From NCBI GenBank assembly GCA_019914995.1, contig CM034127.1, positions 7,626,001 through 7,690,000 on the forward strand: a stretch of 64,000 bases of DNA. Direction: 5' to 3'. The notes beneath the pieces were generated by a model. It was not told the DNA's origin and made no database searches. It saw nothing but the letters and a program-made list of their open reading frames with translations. Source of the DNA: Acanthochlamys bracteata (Eukaryota > Streptophyta > Magnoliopsida > Pandanales > Velloziaceae). Shown piece after piece: positions 37,687-48,891 of the stretch. The translations under genes were made by a program, and so were the position numbers. How positions within the stretch are numbered: position 1 is the first letter of the stretch; each line of letters opens with the position of its first letter.

Positions 37687-38382
37687 CTACTTTACTAGAC
37701 AGTAATACTTACCTCCCAAGCTTGCTGTTCTTGCTGGTCCAAATAAATCTATGTGTAGCAGTTGTAATGGTTGCTTGGTTGTTATCACTTGCTTGTGCTT
37801 GAATGATGACTTCACTTGTTTTCCTTTGGCACATGCATCACATAATTCATCCAAGCTATCGTTGGCTTTAGGCAGTTCCTTTACTAGTTTTAGTTTGGAT
37901 AGTTTTGATAGTATTTTGATGTTGCAGTGTCCCAAACGTCTATGCCAGAGCCAGCTGCTTTCCTGTTGACTTGCTACTAAACACATTTTGTTGTTGGGAA
38001 AATCATCAATATAGAGTACATAAACATTACCTTCCCTTTTTTCGTTTAGTATTTCTTCTCCAAATGACAGATTAACAATTGAGCAGCATTGATTATCAAA
38101 ATTAACTTTAAAACCGTTATCACACAATTGACTTATGCTTATTAGGTTATGTTTTAATCCTTTAACATGAAGAACATTTTCTATGCATAGGGAGGAAGGA
38201 TTACCTATTTTTCCTATGCCTATTACTTTGCACTTACTATTGTCTCCAAGGATTACATTTCCACCGAATTGTTTTTGTAGACTGCTGAAACATTTTTCAT
38301 TTCCTGTCATATGTCTTGAGCACCCGCTGTCCAAGTACCATTTGCTATTTTTCAGTCGGGTTAGCTCCTCTCCTTCCTGCAA
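37687..38382 (-). CDS. Copia aspartic protease and GAG-pre-integrase segment
   Basis: A 231-residue frame begins with 'WYLDSGCSRHMTG', the DSG active-site motif of copia proteases. It continues through 'LWHRRLGHCN' and 'CDACAKGKQ', the HHCC zinc-binding pre-integrase domain, and ends at 'LLHIDLFGPA', which holds the first integrase catalytic Asp. It is in the same orientation and order as the neighbouring gag and integrase pieces. The first Met is not necessarily the real start; in an active element this would be part of a Gag-Pol polyprotein. Confidence 0.88.
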   Translation of the reverse strand: MQEGEELTRLKNSKWYLDSGCSRHMTGNEKCFSSLQKQFGGNVILGDNSKCKVIGIGKIGNPSSLCIENVLHVKGLKHNLISISQLCDNGFKVNFDNQCCSIVNLSFGEEILNEKREGNVYVLYIDDFPNNKMCLVASQQESSWLWHRRLGHCNIKILSKLSKLKLVKELPKANDSLDELCDACAKGKQVKSSFKHKQVITTKQPLQLLHIDLFGPARTASLGGKYYCLVK

Positions 38383-38460
38383 AAGAAATCTTTAGTGTTT
38401 AGGTACCCAAATTTCTTTGGGTCCTAAAGAGTTAGTGCTGTTATATGTTCCTTTTGGAAT

Positions 38461-38967
38461 CTATATCATTTTTATTTTATTGGTGTTCTTTTTATACCAG
38501 CATGAATAAACATTATACTCTTTTCTGCCACAATGAAAGCATTTAACAAAAGGTATTGTGGAGTAAGACATGTTTGCCGTATGTGCTTTGGACATTAAAT
38601 TTTTGTTTTGCATCCTTGCTGTTGCCATACCTGAGTGGCTTGTGGAGGGCTGATCATAACTTGAGATTTGTTTACCAGTTGCCATAGATGTTGGAATGAA
38701 TCCTATTCCTTCCTTTCTGTATGGGCTGCGTTGAGCTCCCAGTATTGCATCTAGTCTATCCTTTCCATTAACAAATCTTGCCAGTGATGCTTCTAGGTCG
38801 AGGTTCTTACTCTGCAGAGCTTTGTTCTCTTGAAGCAATCTTTGATTTTCTTCCATTAGCTTAGTTTCTTTTATGTGCATATTTGTATAATCAGTAATGA
38901 ATGGTTTAAGATCTGAAATGGTGGGGTATAACAGTCTATCCACCTCTCTACTCAGTGCCTCATTCAA
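38461..38967 (-). CDS. Gag C-terminal continuation, coiled coil and second zinc knuckle
   Basis: A 168-residue frame immediately downstream of the gag frame contains a heptad-like segment ('LMEENQRLLQENKALQSKNL') and a CX2C-type knuckle ('KCFHCGRKEYNVYSCW') in which the usual His position is altered. It was probably continuous with the gag frame before a stop/frameshift at about 38968-38980. Confidence 0.7.
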   Translation of the reverse strand: MNEALSREVDRLLYPTISDLKPFITDYTNMHIKETKLMEENQRLLQENKALQSKNLDLEASLARFVNGKDRLDAILGAQRSPYRKEGIGFIPTSMATGKQISSYDQPSTSHSGMATARMQNKNLMSKAHTANMSYSTIPFVKCFHCGRKEYNVYSCWYKKNTNKIKMI

Positions 38968-38977
38968 CTCCTAAAGC

Positions 38978-40402
38978 TCAGCAATTTTTTTTTATCATGT
39001 CTATGCTTGAGCTTTCTGTGCATCTTGTCAGTTCTCCAGTCTTACATTCATTTAGTTTGACATGAAGCTTTTCATTTATTTGAGTCAAGCGTTTATTTTC
39101 AATATGCAGTGCACATAGTTTAGAGTTAATATGATCATAATCTGCATGGAGTGTGTCTTTCATAGCATCAGTTTTGTCTTCTAAGGCATTTTTTAAAACA
39201 AGTATTTTCTTTTTCAGACATTCGTTTTCATCCTTAGTTTTATACATGCATACCTTCATAGTTTTGCAGTCAGTTTTGGCATGTAGGTATTTTGCATACA
39301 GTTCATCAAAAACATCTTGTAATTGTTCATTAGAATCATCATAGTCAGTAGAATTTACCTCATTGTCATCTTCATGATCTGCCATCAGACATAAATTGCT
39401 TTCTTCATTTTTTTCTGTCTCAGTCTGACTGTCTTCTGATGAACTTTCATCTTCATCACTCCAGGCTGCCATAGCTCGTTTTCTTCTTGTGTCCTTGTAT
39501 TTAGATCTCTTGAGCAGTGGACAATCGTTCTTGGAGTGTCCTAGCTTGTTGCAGTTGAAGCAGTTGGTGTCCTGTATGTCCTCTCCTCTATTGGTTCTTC
39601 CAGAAACCCTTCTTTTTCTAAGCTTGTTTCTTCTGAGAAAACTTTTAAATTTACGGGTTAAGAGTGCAATATTTTCATCAGAGGAAGAATCACTTACCTG
39701 CTGGTCGTTGATCTTTAATCCAATCTCTTCAGGACGTTCATCAATTTTCTTCAGAGATAATTCCTTGGCCATTAGCTTGCCAATCAGTTCATCCAGTGAC
39801 ATTTGAGGAAAAGTTGGATTTTTCTCTATGGCATCTACTTTAGATCCAAATGTTTGCAGCACAGCTCTCAATATCTTCCATTTCAGTTCTTCAGGTTTGA
39901 ATACTTTTCCTAAATTCTTCAGAGGATTTGTAATGTTAGTAAATCTAGTGAACATCTGAGAAATGGACTCACCTCGGTTCATCCTGAAATTTTCATACTC
40001 ATGCATGAGCAGATTCACTCTGGTTTCCTTGACTTGAGTGGTTCCTTCATGCTTTACCTCCAACTGATCCCATATTTCTTTGACAGAGTTGCAAGCACTG
40101 ATTCGGTTGAACTCATTAGGATCCAGTGCACAATACAGAAGGTTCATAGCTCTGTCATTCATTGATATGAGCTTGTTATCTTCATCATTGTATTCTCGTT
40201 CAGCCTTGGGGATACGTATCCTATCTGGACCAGTTTTGGTTGGAAGGATAGGTCCGTCCCGTATGATCTTCCATAGTGTGAAGTCTTGTGCTCGAATGAA
40301 GATTGTCATCTTGGTTTTCCAGTAGCTATAATTTGTTCCATCAAAGAGTGGTGGTTTGTTGGAGGATCTACCTTCAAAAGCTATAGGAACAAGGTTAGCC
40401 AT
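38978..40402 (-). CDS. Copia Gag, open frame of 474 aa
   Basis: The N-terminus has the plant copia Gag pattern ('PPLFDGTNYSYWKTKMTIFI'), then a UBN2-like helical region ('KEIWDQLEVKHEGTTQVKE'), a CCHC zinc knuckle at residues 281-294 (CFNCNKLGHSKNDC), an acidic linker and a heptad-rich C-terminal part. In active elements Gag forms the virus-like particle that packages the element's RNA. It is the longest intact frame of the element and lies next to the primer binding site, as expected. Confidence 0.92.
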   Translation of the reverse strand: MANLVPIAFEGRSSNKPPLFDGTNYSYWKTKMTIFIRAQDFTLWKIIRDGPILPTKTGPDRIRIPKAEREYNDEDNKLISMNDRAMNLLYCALDPNEFNRISACNSVKEIWDQLEVKHEGTTQVKETRVNLLMHEYENFRMNRGESISQMFTRFTNITNPLKNLGKVFKPEELKWKILRAVLQTFGSKVDAIEKNPTFPQMSLDELIGKLMAKELSLKKIDERPEEIGLKINDQQVSDSSSDENIALLTRKFKSFLRRNKLRKRRVSGRTNRGEDIQDTNCFNCNKLGHSKNDCPLLKRSKYKDTRRKRAMAAWSDEDESSSEDSQTETEKNEESNLCLMADHEDDNEVNSTDYDDSNEQLQDVFDELYAKYLHAKTDCKTMKVCMYKTKDENECLKKKILVLKNALEDKTDAMKDTLHADYDHINSKLCALHIENKRLTQINEKLHVKLNECKTGELTRCTESSSIDMIKKNC

Positions 40403-40450
40403 AAGGATCTTTTACCTCAAGGTTGTTAGACTTTTGATTTTTCGAGGCCT

Positions 40451-40462
40451 GCTCTGATACCA
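40451..40462 (-). other. Primer binding site of the copia element
   Basis: TGGTATCAGAGC on the minus strand, complementary to the 3' end of plant initiator tRNA-Met, 2 bp inside the 5' LTR (40465). This fixes the orientation of the element. Confidence 0.93.
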
Positions 40463-40464
40463 AT

Positions 40465-41055
40465 TGTTAGATATTCCTGCAGGATCAACTCAAGAGGGAA
40501 GGGTTGAATTGAGTTAGTCTATAAAAATTTTCGTTAAGTTTGTAATCATACTGGCAGAGAGCTGACAGCCGGCTGTGTCAATGCTGTAACCTGCAGACAG
40601 AAGAGTTAGTGTGTCTACTGACAGAAGTGACAAAGAGTAGTGCTCAGGGTATTTAACGTGGTTCGGCAAAATCCCTTTGCCTACATCCACGGTCGCTCTA
40701 TCACCAGAGCCAAAGCTTAACTAGACATTTAATAAGCTACAAATACACCTAGAGCGAAGTGCTTCGCCAAGCACACATACTCTACCGGGTTTCTTCGCCA
40801 AGATAACCCCTACCAGCCTCCTGGACACGCATGTCCCCCTGGCTGATTTGCTAGCACTATTACAATGTCTAAGAGCTTACACCGAGCTCTACCTGAGCTT
40901 CCTTTACCGGTGCCTGCAGCACCACCTTTACACTGTAAGTGACAAGTTACAAAAAAATAAATAAGTATTGAGTGCAGGATCTATCTCATGAATGTTGAGT
41001 GTTTAATCAGTGATTCAGATTAGATGATCGGAGAGATTGCTGAGAGATTTCTTCA
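40465..41055 (-). repeat. Right LTR (5' LTR of the minus-strand copia element)
   Basis: 591 bp, reading TGAAGAAATCTC... to ...CTAACA on the minus strand (TG...CA ends). It keeps C and G at most positions where the other LTR has T and A. It abuts the primer binding site and gag. Confidence 0.93.
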
Positions 41056-41384
41056 GTATGATTTGCAGCAAGATTTGTTATCATCAAAATTATCTTTGTA
41101 TTTCCAACAAACTTGTTGAAAGACTAACTTTCATAGACATTAAAAATCTCTCAAATTGTACGCATCCAGTCAATACACATGCATACTATCTTTCAGATCA
41201 TTCTATTATGCTTGTACAATAACTAAAACAAAGCGATAAGATTAGCCAACTAACAACAAACTTAATACAAACTCTTTGGTACTTTCGAAAGCAATACAAA
41301 TTCATTGCAAAGCAGTTTTTAGGAAAAAGCAAAAATCTATCTACTTACACACATTATGCATTATGAATTTCCAAAACCTACCGA

Positions 41385-42637
41385 CACTACTACATATTAA
41401 CCCTATATCGACTGAAAGATTTAGTCGGTAAACGAACTAATTTAGTTGGCAAAAAGTATTACCGACTAAAAAAAGTTCTGTCGGCATTCGGTCGGCAAAG
41501 ACTCATCGGTAACATGTTTATCGACTAACATAAAAATTCAGTCGGTAATTTGAATTTACGCACTGAAATTTTAGTGGGTAAATTCAAATTACCGACTAAA
41601 TATTTCAGTGGGTAAAATTTATTTTACCGACCAAAATTTTCAGTTAGTAAAGTCAAATTATCGACTGAAATTTTCGGTGGCTAAATAGAAAATTATCGAC
41701 TAAATTTTACCACATTCAATATTATGCATTAATATTATAAAAATATTTATTAGAATGATAAAAATGACTCACGATTGCAGTTAACATGATTGCAACGGTA
41801 GACAAAAGTAACTATATATATTCCAAAATATGATATTAACCATTCAATATACATCCAATATATATCTACAAAACTATACAAAGCATTCACCAAAATATAA
41901 CGGTTTATCAATTTAAATGACATCATCATTTTACTCCTTACAAACAATCTCACATTAAATAACCGCATCCATCTTATTATTTACTTGATAATCCAGCATC
42001 TCCAAACTTTTGTAATCTTGGCCCATCTACGAACCTGTTGATCACACATACCGCTTAATTCAAAAAGATAAACGAACAGAATGTTGATTTGCTAGTAATA
42101 CTTACAATACACATTCAACTTCAAAACTTACATAGGCAGCAAGATACGTGATCAGTTTATTACTTTTAACTTATAAAAAGGAGAAGAAGTTAAGATACCT
42201 AATCTGACATGGCCAGTACCACAATGTCAGTTTGAACTAAAGAAAAGAACAAGAAAATCATTGAGCAGGTACACATTCAAAAAGCTAAATTCACAAGAAG
42301 TTATAAAGGGAGGAATACCTATCTCTTGTACTAATAAAGCATCAGCATCAGGTTGTCCTCGAGTTAGAAGTGCATCATGTTATCATTGAGTATTATAACT
42401 GATATGCTTTCCTCATTCAAAGCAACTGTAGTGAAGCTCACATACCTGCATGGCGTAACCCTTCTACCTCCATCTTCAGTTGGTAATGTGCTTAATTTAT
42501 CGACTGAATTATATGTCAGTCGGTAAACTAATCTACTTTATCGACTGATTTAATTATAGTCGGTATTTGATAATTTTACCGACTATATATTTTCAGTGGG
42601 TAGTATTTAGTCGAAAATGGTCTTTTTTGTAGTAGTG
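41385..42637. mobile_element. Non-autonomous CACTA element, 1253 bp, both ends present
   Basis: The left end is CACTACTACATATTAACCC and the right end, reverse-complemented, is CACTACTACAAAAAAGACC. Both ends carry many subterminal copies of short 'accgact / agtcggta' words (41420-41700 and 42470-42610). There is no transposase gene; the interior (41700-42470) has no conserved frame. Flanking triplets are CGA and CTA, so the expected 3-bp duplication is imperfect. Confidence 0.88.
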
Positions 42638-43852
42638 CTATCTGAAAAAATCAAACAATAGCTAAAATAAAAAATCTAATCAAACAGTACTAAAACAAGG
42701 CCATAAGCAAGCAAAAACTTCGTAAAAGCCGGTTACTTGAAATCTAACCAAATCAACTGTACGGTAGTGAACCTTTTAAATTCAACTGCACCTTTCAAAT
42801 TCCTACAAACACTGAGTTACAGTAATCTTCCACAATGCTACGTAATAGATAAGTTTTGCATCAAGTCATAGTACAATACTTACTAGATAGACTAGACATA
42901 GATAATCGTCATAGTCCTGCTGATATTGCTCAATGTGCTCAATTAATTGCTCAGTGAAGAGACCAGCAATAAAGAAAACACAATGAAGGGTGCTTAACTT
43001 TTTCGTATTCCTTCTTTTCACATACAAGCTTTTTTGACTCTAACTAAAAAAGAAAATAACTAAATAAAACAGTCTTTGTAATGCCTTAGTTTGTTCATGT
43101 GAGTGAGTAGTGATGGAGAAGTAAAAGACAAGGGCGTAGATCCAATGCTTCTTCACAGTTGTCTCTATATGTAGCTATTTACCGAGTCTAATAATGTATA
43201 CATGAAATAACTCCTCTTTTTTGGGTAAAAGAATGAAAACAAGAGGCATAAGTTTTCATGCATATGTATAACATCTATAGATATGTCTACCTATTGGTTA
43301 AATTTGAGCTCTGTGTACATAAATCATGCATGTTTGAAGATTTAATGCTGATCAGCTTTGTGTAAATAAATCTTCATCATTTAATATATCGCATACCTAG
43401 CTTTCTATTTTTAGAAGTTAATCTGAAAATTACTGCAAGCGAACTCTATCTGCAAGAAAAACTTGCATGATAATCTTTAGACCTTCAGTCTTTTAGTTCT
43501 TCACAAAGCCTGCGTGCACAAACATAGTAGTACTACAACAAACACAAATGTTTTTAACTCTTAATAACTAAATGACATAAACCATTAAACCATTAAATAA
43601 TTAAACCAAGAATGAGATGATCTTCGGGAATCCGAATCGATGACAATCTATTAATCATTCATCAAAACAAAAACAAAATCTTTTTCTTTTCTACTTCCAT
43701 TTTCAACAAAACAAACTAAGAGAAAGAAAAGAACTTACTTGGAGTCGAAGATCGGCTCGTTGGCGATCAAAATTTCATTGCGGTAGTCAACGAATTCATG
43801 ATGGGCGACGGTTGTTTGTTAGTTCAAATTTGTCTTTTCTACTTTCACTATT
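42638..43852. other. Intergenic DNA with a possible exon fragment
   Basis: No full gene is seen. On the minus strand at about 43815-43742 an open frame ('AHHEFVDYRNEILIANEPIF') ends at a strong donor (CCAA|gtaagt at about 43737), which looks like an isolated exon 3' end. The family is not recognised. Confidence 0.35.
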
Positions 43853-44085
43853 CCAGACTTTAGAGGCCAGCCAAACACGTATTCATATTTTTTATTTTTT
43901 AATTATTAAATCTAATCAACCCACTTAACTGAATCGATGAGTCAACCAGGAAACCGCCTACATCAACCTAGATCGCACCAGATTAACTGCACAGCCGATT
44001 CACTTTAAAACTCGGATCGGAATCCAAACTCGGTAGCCAATTCTCGGTTTGACTCGACCCGTCCAAGCCGGGTCTGACTTCACTA
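43853..44085. repeat. 0.23-kb repeat, copy A
   Basis: Runs from 'ccagactttagaggcc' to 'gggtctgacttcacta'. It is clearly similar over its whole length and in the same orientation to 44863-45096. It is rich in 'ctcgg / gactcgac / ggtctgac' words related to those in the hAT-like elements at 34512 and 60324. Confidence 0.7.
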
Positions 44086-44862
44086 AAATTAATTGCCCAT
44101 TTTGGTGGATTGGTTGAGAGTAAGTAGATAGGATTAGAATCACCACTCTATCTTAAATTCTCTTCCATTTCAAAGTTCAAATATGGGTTTCTATTAGGTG
44201 CGATAAAATTGCCAGATTTAATTAGGAGGTAAATAAACTCATTTTTTCTCTCCATTTGCCACGTAAAAATTCTCATCATCTTGTATGACCAACTCAACAA
44301 TATTTTTACATATATTACCAATCCTTTGACCTGTCACGTACGTCTCTTCAAATTTGTCTTTTCTGCTTCTGTGTTCCTCAAATGTATCGCCAAAAGCAAA
44401 CTCTAACTATTGCTAGTCCCTATACTTAGTACTACTAAATATTTCTCACTAGTGTAGTCTTCTAATGCAAATTTCTCAGCATCTACAAAAGCTTCCCAAA
44501 ACTCATTCTCAGTCTTCATATTTTGCTATACCGAAATTACATATTATTCTGGCTTTGTACTTAGAATTTTACTATAATCCTAATAAAACTATTCGTTTTC
44601 TTCAATCTTCTCTACTCTAGTATTGACAGCTTATCATATTTTGTTATTCTGTCTTCAGTACTGCCCAACAATAACAGCAATTGCAGCTTCTCTTCTGTGA
44701 AAGCCTTAATTAAATGGGTAAGAAACCAATGATCAACAGTGGTCTAAGCACTCCGTCGTCAGCCCACAAAGCAATAAGCAATGCTCTATCTTGTTAATTC
44801 CCTACGAAAATCGAGAGAGTACTATATTGTTGTTGAGCATCCGCGTTAAAGAATAGATGATC

Positions 44863-45096
44863 CCAGACTCTAGAGACAATCAAAACACGTATTTTTATTT
44901 TTCAAATTTTTAAATAACTAAATCAGGTCGGCCAGCTTAATCAAATCATCGGATCGTTTTGGAAACCGCTTGGGTCAATTCGAGTCGCATCAGGTTAGCT
45001 GCATAGGCGATTCAATTTAAGACTCGGCCTTAATCCAAAATGGATCACCAGCTTTCACTCTGACTCAGCCGGTTCGAACCGGGTCTGACTTCACTA
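44863..45096. repeat. 0.23-kb repeat, copy B
   Basis: Second copy, from 'cccagactctagagac' to 'gggtctgacttcacta', about 1 kb downstream of copy A in direct orientation. The copies differ at many positions, so this is an old duplication or two insertions of one family. Confidence 0.7.
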
Positions 45097-45559
45097 CTTC
45101 TTAGTGTATTATTTTTTTTACAAATTTTGATAACAGAAAAATACTCAATGTTGGCTTTTGTATTGACATATTCTCTTCGAGAGAACTTAGGACAAAGAAG
45201 TATTAGGAAGGGACGAGGCCCTCATTTCATTGGCTGAAGCATATCTAATAACTAGTAAAGTAACACATATCATTAATTTAGAATTGGTTAGTGATAAAAC
45301 ATTAGGCACCGACCAACTAAAGATGTTTCTTACAAAGATCGCCGGCGTCCGGTGGCATGGTGGAGCGGCTGAAGCAAACAAAATTTCGGCAGAGCGATGG
45401 AGCGGTGGGCTACCTTTCAGAGATGCGGTGGGCTAAACTCGAGCCCTACAGTGTGGAGAGCATTGCCGACAGTGCTATGACAGTCCAAAGTTCTGTGTCG
45501 AAGAGGCGAAGCGTGGTGGAGAGAAAAATGAATTTGGAAAACCAGCACGATCGCATCCG

Positions 45560-46078
45560 ATTAAATTAGGTAAACGAACCGATCGACAAGCAAAAATAGT
45601 GGATAAACGATACACTTACCGACTATTAAGTACCATCTGTCGACAAATGAATTAGCTCGCCTGTTAAAAAAAACAAAAAAGAAGTATTTTTTTACCGGCT
45701 AGTAGAGAGCAATTGGTGCAATTGCCGACTAAGACAACTAATATTGGCAAGTGGACCAACTTTGATTCGTGGAGACAAAAGATATAAAGAACCAATGCAG
45801 TTTGAATCAGATTTAGCTTTACTAACCGAGTGGGCGATATATAGACTATGTAGTTAACTTTTACAGACTTATGCCGTGTAGTCGCTATTTTTTAAATTCA
45901 CCGACTCGATATTTGTTTCAATCGTTAGTTAGACAATTTAGTGACTGAGTTTATGTATTAGTCGACATCTTTTAAAAACTTACTGACTTTTTACGTTTAA
46001 GCAGTAACAGCAAAATTTACAGACTTGCTTATGTTGGTCGATAAAATTCAATCGGTAATGGTCTTATTCTTAATAGTG
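45560..46078. mobile_element. CACTA-type terminus (right end) with subterminal repeats
   Basis: The reverse complement of the right edge reads CACTATTAAGAATAAGACC, then 'attaccgattg', closely like the right end of the element at 41385-42637. Upstream to about 45560 there are repeated 'accgact / gtcgacaa / cgactaag' words. No convincing left end was found; 'accgaccaac' near 45308 suggests the element once extended further left. Confidence 0.6.
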
Positions 46079-47820
46079 AGTATTGTCCAAATTTTACTAT
46101 AGAGATCTTGGAAAGACTTTATGGTTGAAAATATTTGTTGACAAACTTATTGGTTTTGACTTGATTATTATGCATGGTGATTTAAAGTGTAATAGATTCT
46201 AGTCAGATTTAAAATCTAGTTGATTGCTTTCTTCGATTCTTCCTACTTTAAGTAATTAAGAAAATGTTTGTAAAGTAACCAATAAAAGTTTTGATTGAAG
46301 GTTTCTCTTTCCTTTAACTACAGATAAAATTGTTTAAGAAATTAGTAATAAAACAAGGCCCAGTATATTCAACAATGGGCTCACTTCAACCCATAAAAAA
46401 AAAACAGCCGTTTTGGTGAAAGATAATAGGAACATTTGGCATTTTATTTCAACAAATAATTTTTTAATTATATAGTTCACATTTTTTAATATATTTTTAC
46501 AAGTTTTTAAGGAATTTATTTAAAAAGTTCAAAATATAAAAAAATTTATATAGTAAGATTTATTTATTACTTAATGTAATTTATTTTTAGATAAAAATGT
46601 TTTTTATTTTAGAAAAACATTATTTTAAAAGTAATTTCAAAACGTAGCAATCTCTAACAAAAAAAAAAAAAAAGCTCAAACATGCTACATATTTTATGAA
46701 TATAAAAAGTTTTATGTCACTTCTTACATGTCGCTAAGCTTTGCCTTTCATCGTTTATATATCTAAACTTTTATGTGCTTTAAATACATATTTATGTAAT
46801 GAAATATAAAAAGTTTAGAGATTGTAGTGATCTAGAGACAGTTTAGAATTGCATTGTCACAATGGACTCTAAATTTTTAACTAAAAAAGTTTTCTATACT
46901 GTTTTAGAATTTTTTTTAATAAAACTAAAATGTTTGAAAAATTGTATGTTATTAAAATTTATTTTTAAAAACAGTTTTAACTAAAACACAGAACCAATTT
47001 TGGAATCAGAACACGTCACACACAGTGGAATTTGATCGTTTACTCATTCCATCATTTAATCTTTACGAACTGTCAGACGATCAGTTTAATTAAAAAATGT
47101 TAATAATATTCAAAAAATAATGTTGTGAGTACTAAAAAGAATATAGAAAATGGGAAAGGATGAGTGATAAATGAGAGAAGAAAATACTGGGCTATCTTAA
47201 AATAATGTCTGAGTAAGCTTGGGCCTTTTTGGGCTTGGCATATGGCTTACTGCATTGGGCGTACTAAGATCTCAAATCTGAACTCATCAAGAAGAAAAAA
47301 AGGAAAAACAGAAATCTCAAATCTGGAGTATTTCAATTCTTCATTTATACCTGCAAAGCTTTGAAGGGAGTAACCAACCTATAATAACGACAAAGATGAT
47401 GAAGCGTTTTCTTGAAAATTTTCTTTTGCCAGTGGAATCATATTAAATATAATTGCTCTATTATAATTATTTTTTATTTTCAATTATCGTAAAGATTGCG
47501 ACACTCGTGGGGCTCACCATCTATTCTTTAATAATAGTTCTATTATAATATAATTAATTCAAGTAACATTATGATGTCATTAAGCAGGAAATAAACAAGC
47601 AATTGCTTGATGGATTGAATTAAACTACTCTCAATCACTTACTAATGGGTTGCGTTCTCAATACAAAATTACAAAAGCATCGTGAATAAATTTTGTAACA
47701 ATAAACAAATAATTAAATTTAATCAGATTGAATTGCATTATTTTTCTCTTAATCTTATTTTTATACTAAATTAAATATAATATTATGTACAGAATCACCA
47801 TTAAAAAGTCGACAAAGTGG
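46079..47820. other. AT-rich intergenic DNA
   Basis: Contains an AT-rich repeat-like block at about 46430-46660 and a poly(A) run near 46660. No coding frame is supported. Confidence 0.5.
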
Positions 47821-47863
47821 GCCCTTGCTTTCGAGATAAGCGCACTGCTAACCATGTCTTGTC

Positions 47864-47869
47864 CACGTG
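47864..47869. promoter_or_regulatory. G-box CACGTG (context gtCCACGTGTcaa)
   Basis: Palindromic CACGTG core about 3 kb upstream of the TIC start. From family knowledge, it is bound by bZIP and bHLH factors in light, ABA and clock control. Confidence 0.5.
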
Positions 47870-48885
47870 TCAATATTCTAATTTGCCACGTAGCTAGATT
47901 CTCATGAGGTAAAGTAAAGGTGAGCTGATGATCCACGCATTTGTCTTCGCTAGAAGCTTGGATCTTGCGATTTTTCTTCCACTGAATAATTAATTAATCA
48001 ATAAATAAAAGGTTTGAATGGTCCGTCACTTCATCGAAACCAATAATCATAATAAAATAACGAAAACCTAGTCTAGTCTATATAACTGGTAGAGAACGAA
48101 AATTGAAGTTAACAAAAAGATTTTCTTCATCTTTCTTCTCGTTTCTCGTAAGGTTAACGTCAAAAACTAAAGAATAATTAAATAGGTAAAATTTGTTTGC
48201 TATCATAAAGTACCGGTCCTTATTTTGCGTAGGTGATGGATGGCAATTGGATCCATCTTCTTCTTACTTCAACTTATTTTTTTTCTCGAGAGAGACAGAT
48301 ATTTATTATTAATATTTAAGTTAAATTATTTTAATAAAAAATTGACGAGAGCGAGAAGGTTTTTTGAATTATTTTAATATGAAATCTTAGAAATTTATAC
48401 AGTAGGCACGCACCGGATTAAAATATTTTCTTAAACAAATCTAATCGATTAAAGAAAGCGATAGGTCACTGGGCAGCAGTACTACTGCTTGCCTTCCCCT
48501 CATTTTAAATATCCAGACTAAGTTAATATCTAATTGAACAAAAAACAATAACAATTCTAAATTAACAATTGTTGTAGAATAAGCTACATAAAATACCGAA
48601 AGGTTTCATTTTCTATTTTATGGATCGGTGGGGATAAGGCGAGAGTGGTTCATTTTTATAAGTTATATAATCTTCTTTGTGGGACCCTTATCTTTTTGCT
48701 CGGTTGTAATCATGTGACTTATTTTATTCAGAGAGAGAGAGCGCAAAGAAAGACACCCGAGAACGGTACCCCGTCCTTCCGTCTCCCTCCTAACCGCTTT
48801 TTTCTAATCAATCTAAAAAGTTTTGTTTCGTTTATTTGTAACTATTAACTGAGTCAGCCACGTAAGCTTGCTGACATGGATTACA

Positions 48886-48891
48886 CACGTG
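48886..48891. promoter_or_regulatory. G-box CACGTG (context acaCACGTGGtaa)
   Basis: CACGTGG core, about 2 kb upstream of the TIC start. Confidence 0.5.

Larger units (their letters stand above)
36390..41055 (-). mobile_element. Ty1/copia LTR retrotransposon lacking reverse transcriptase, 4.67 kb
   Basis: Two direct repeats of about 591 bp (36390-36981 and 40465-41055) bound a 3.5-kb interior on the minus strand. Each LTR has TGTTA on the plus strand at its left edge. Reading on the minus strand, a primer binding site TGGTATCAGAGC lies 2 bp inside the right LTR, then gag, protease, pre-integrase and integrase, then directly the other LTR. The order protease-integrase with no RT following defines a copia element with an internal deletion of RT/RNase H. 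Several stops separate the open frames, so it is non-autonomous. No matching 5-bp target duplication was found (left flank AACTT, right flank GTATG). Confidence 0.93.

Noticed and set aside
45060..45096. 'ggttcgaacc' as the T-arm of a tRNA gene
   Set aside because: No matching acceptor, D-arm or anticodon arm is visible nearby; the word belongs to the 0.23-kb repeat.
45187..45569. Overlapping short frames on both strands near 45.2-45.6 kb as genes
   Set aside because: They lie in transposon-derived sequence next to CACTA subterminal repeats and have no family similarity.
43846..46078. A single 2.2-kb CACTA element from CACTATT at 43846 to the end at 46078
   Set aside because: Similarity of the left edge stops after 7 bases, and no 'accgact' subterminal words follow it.
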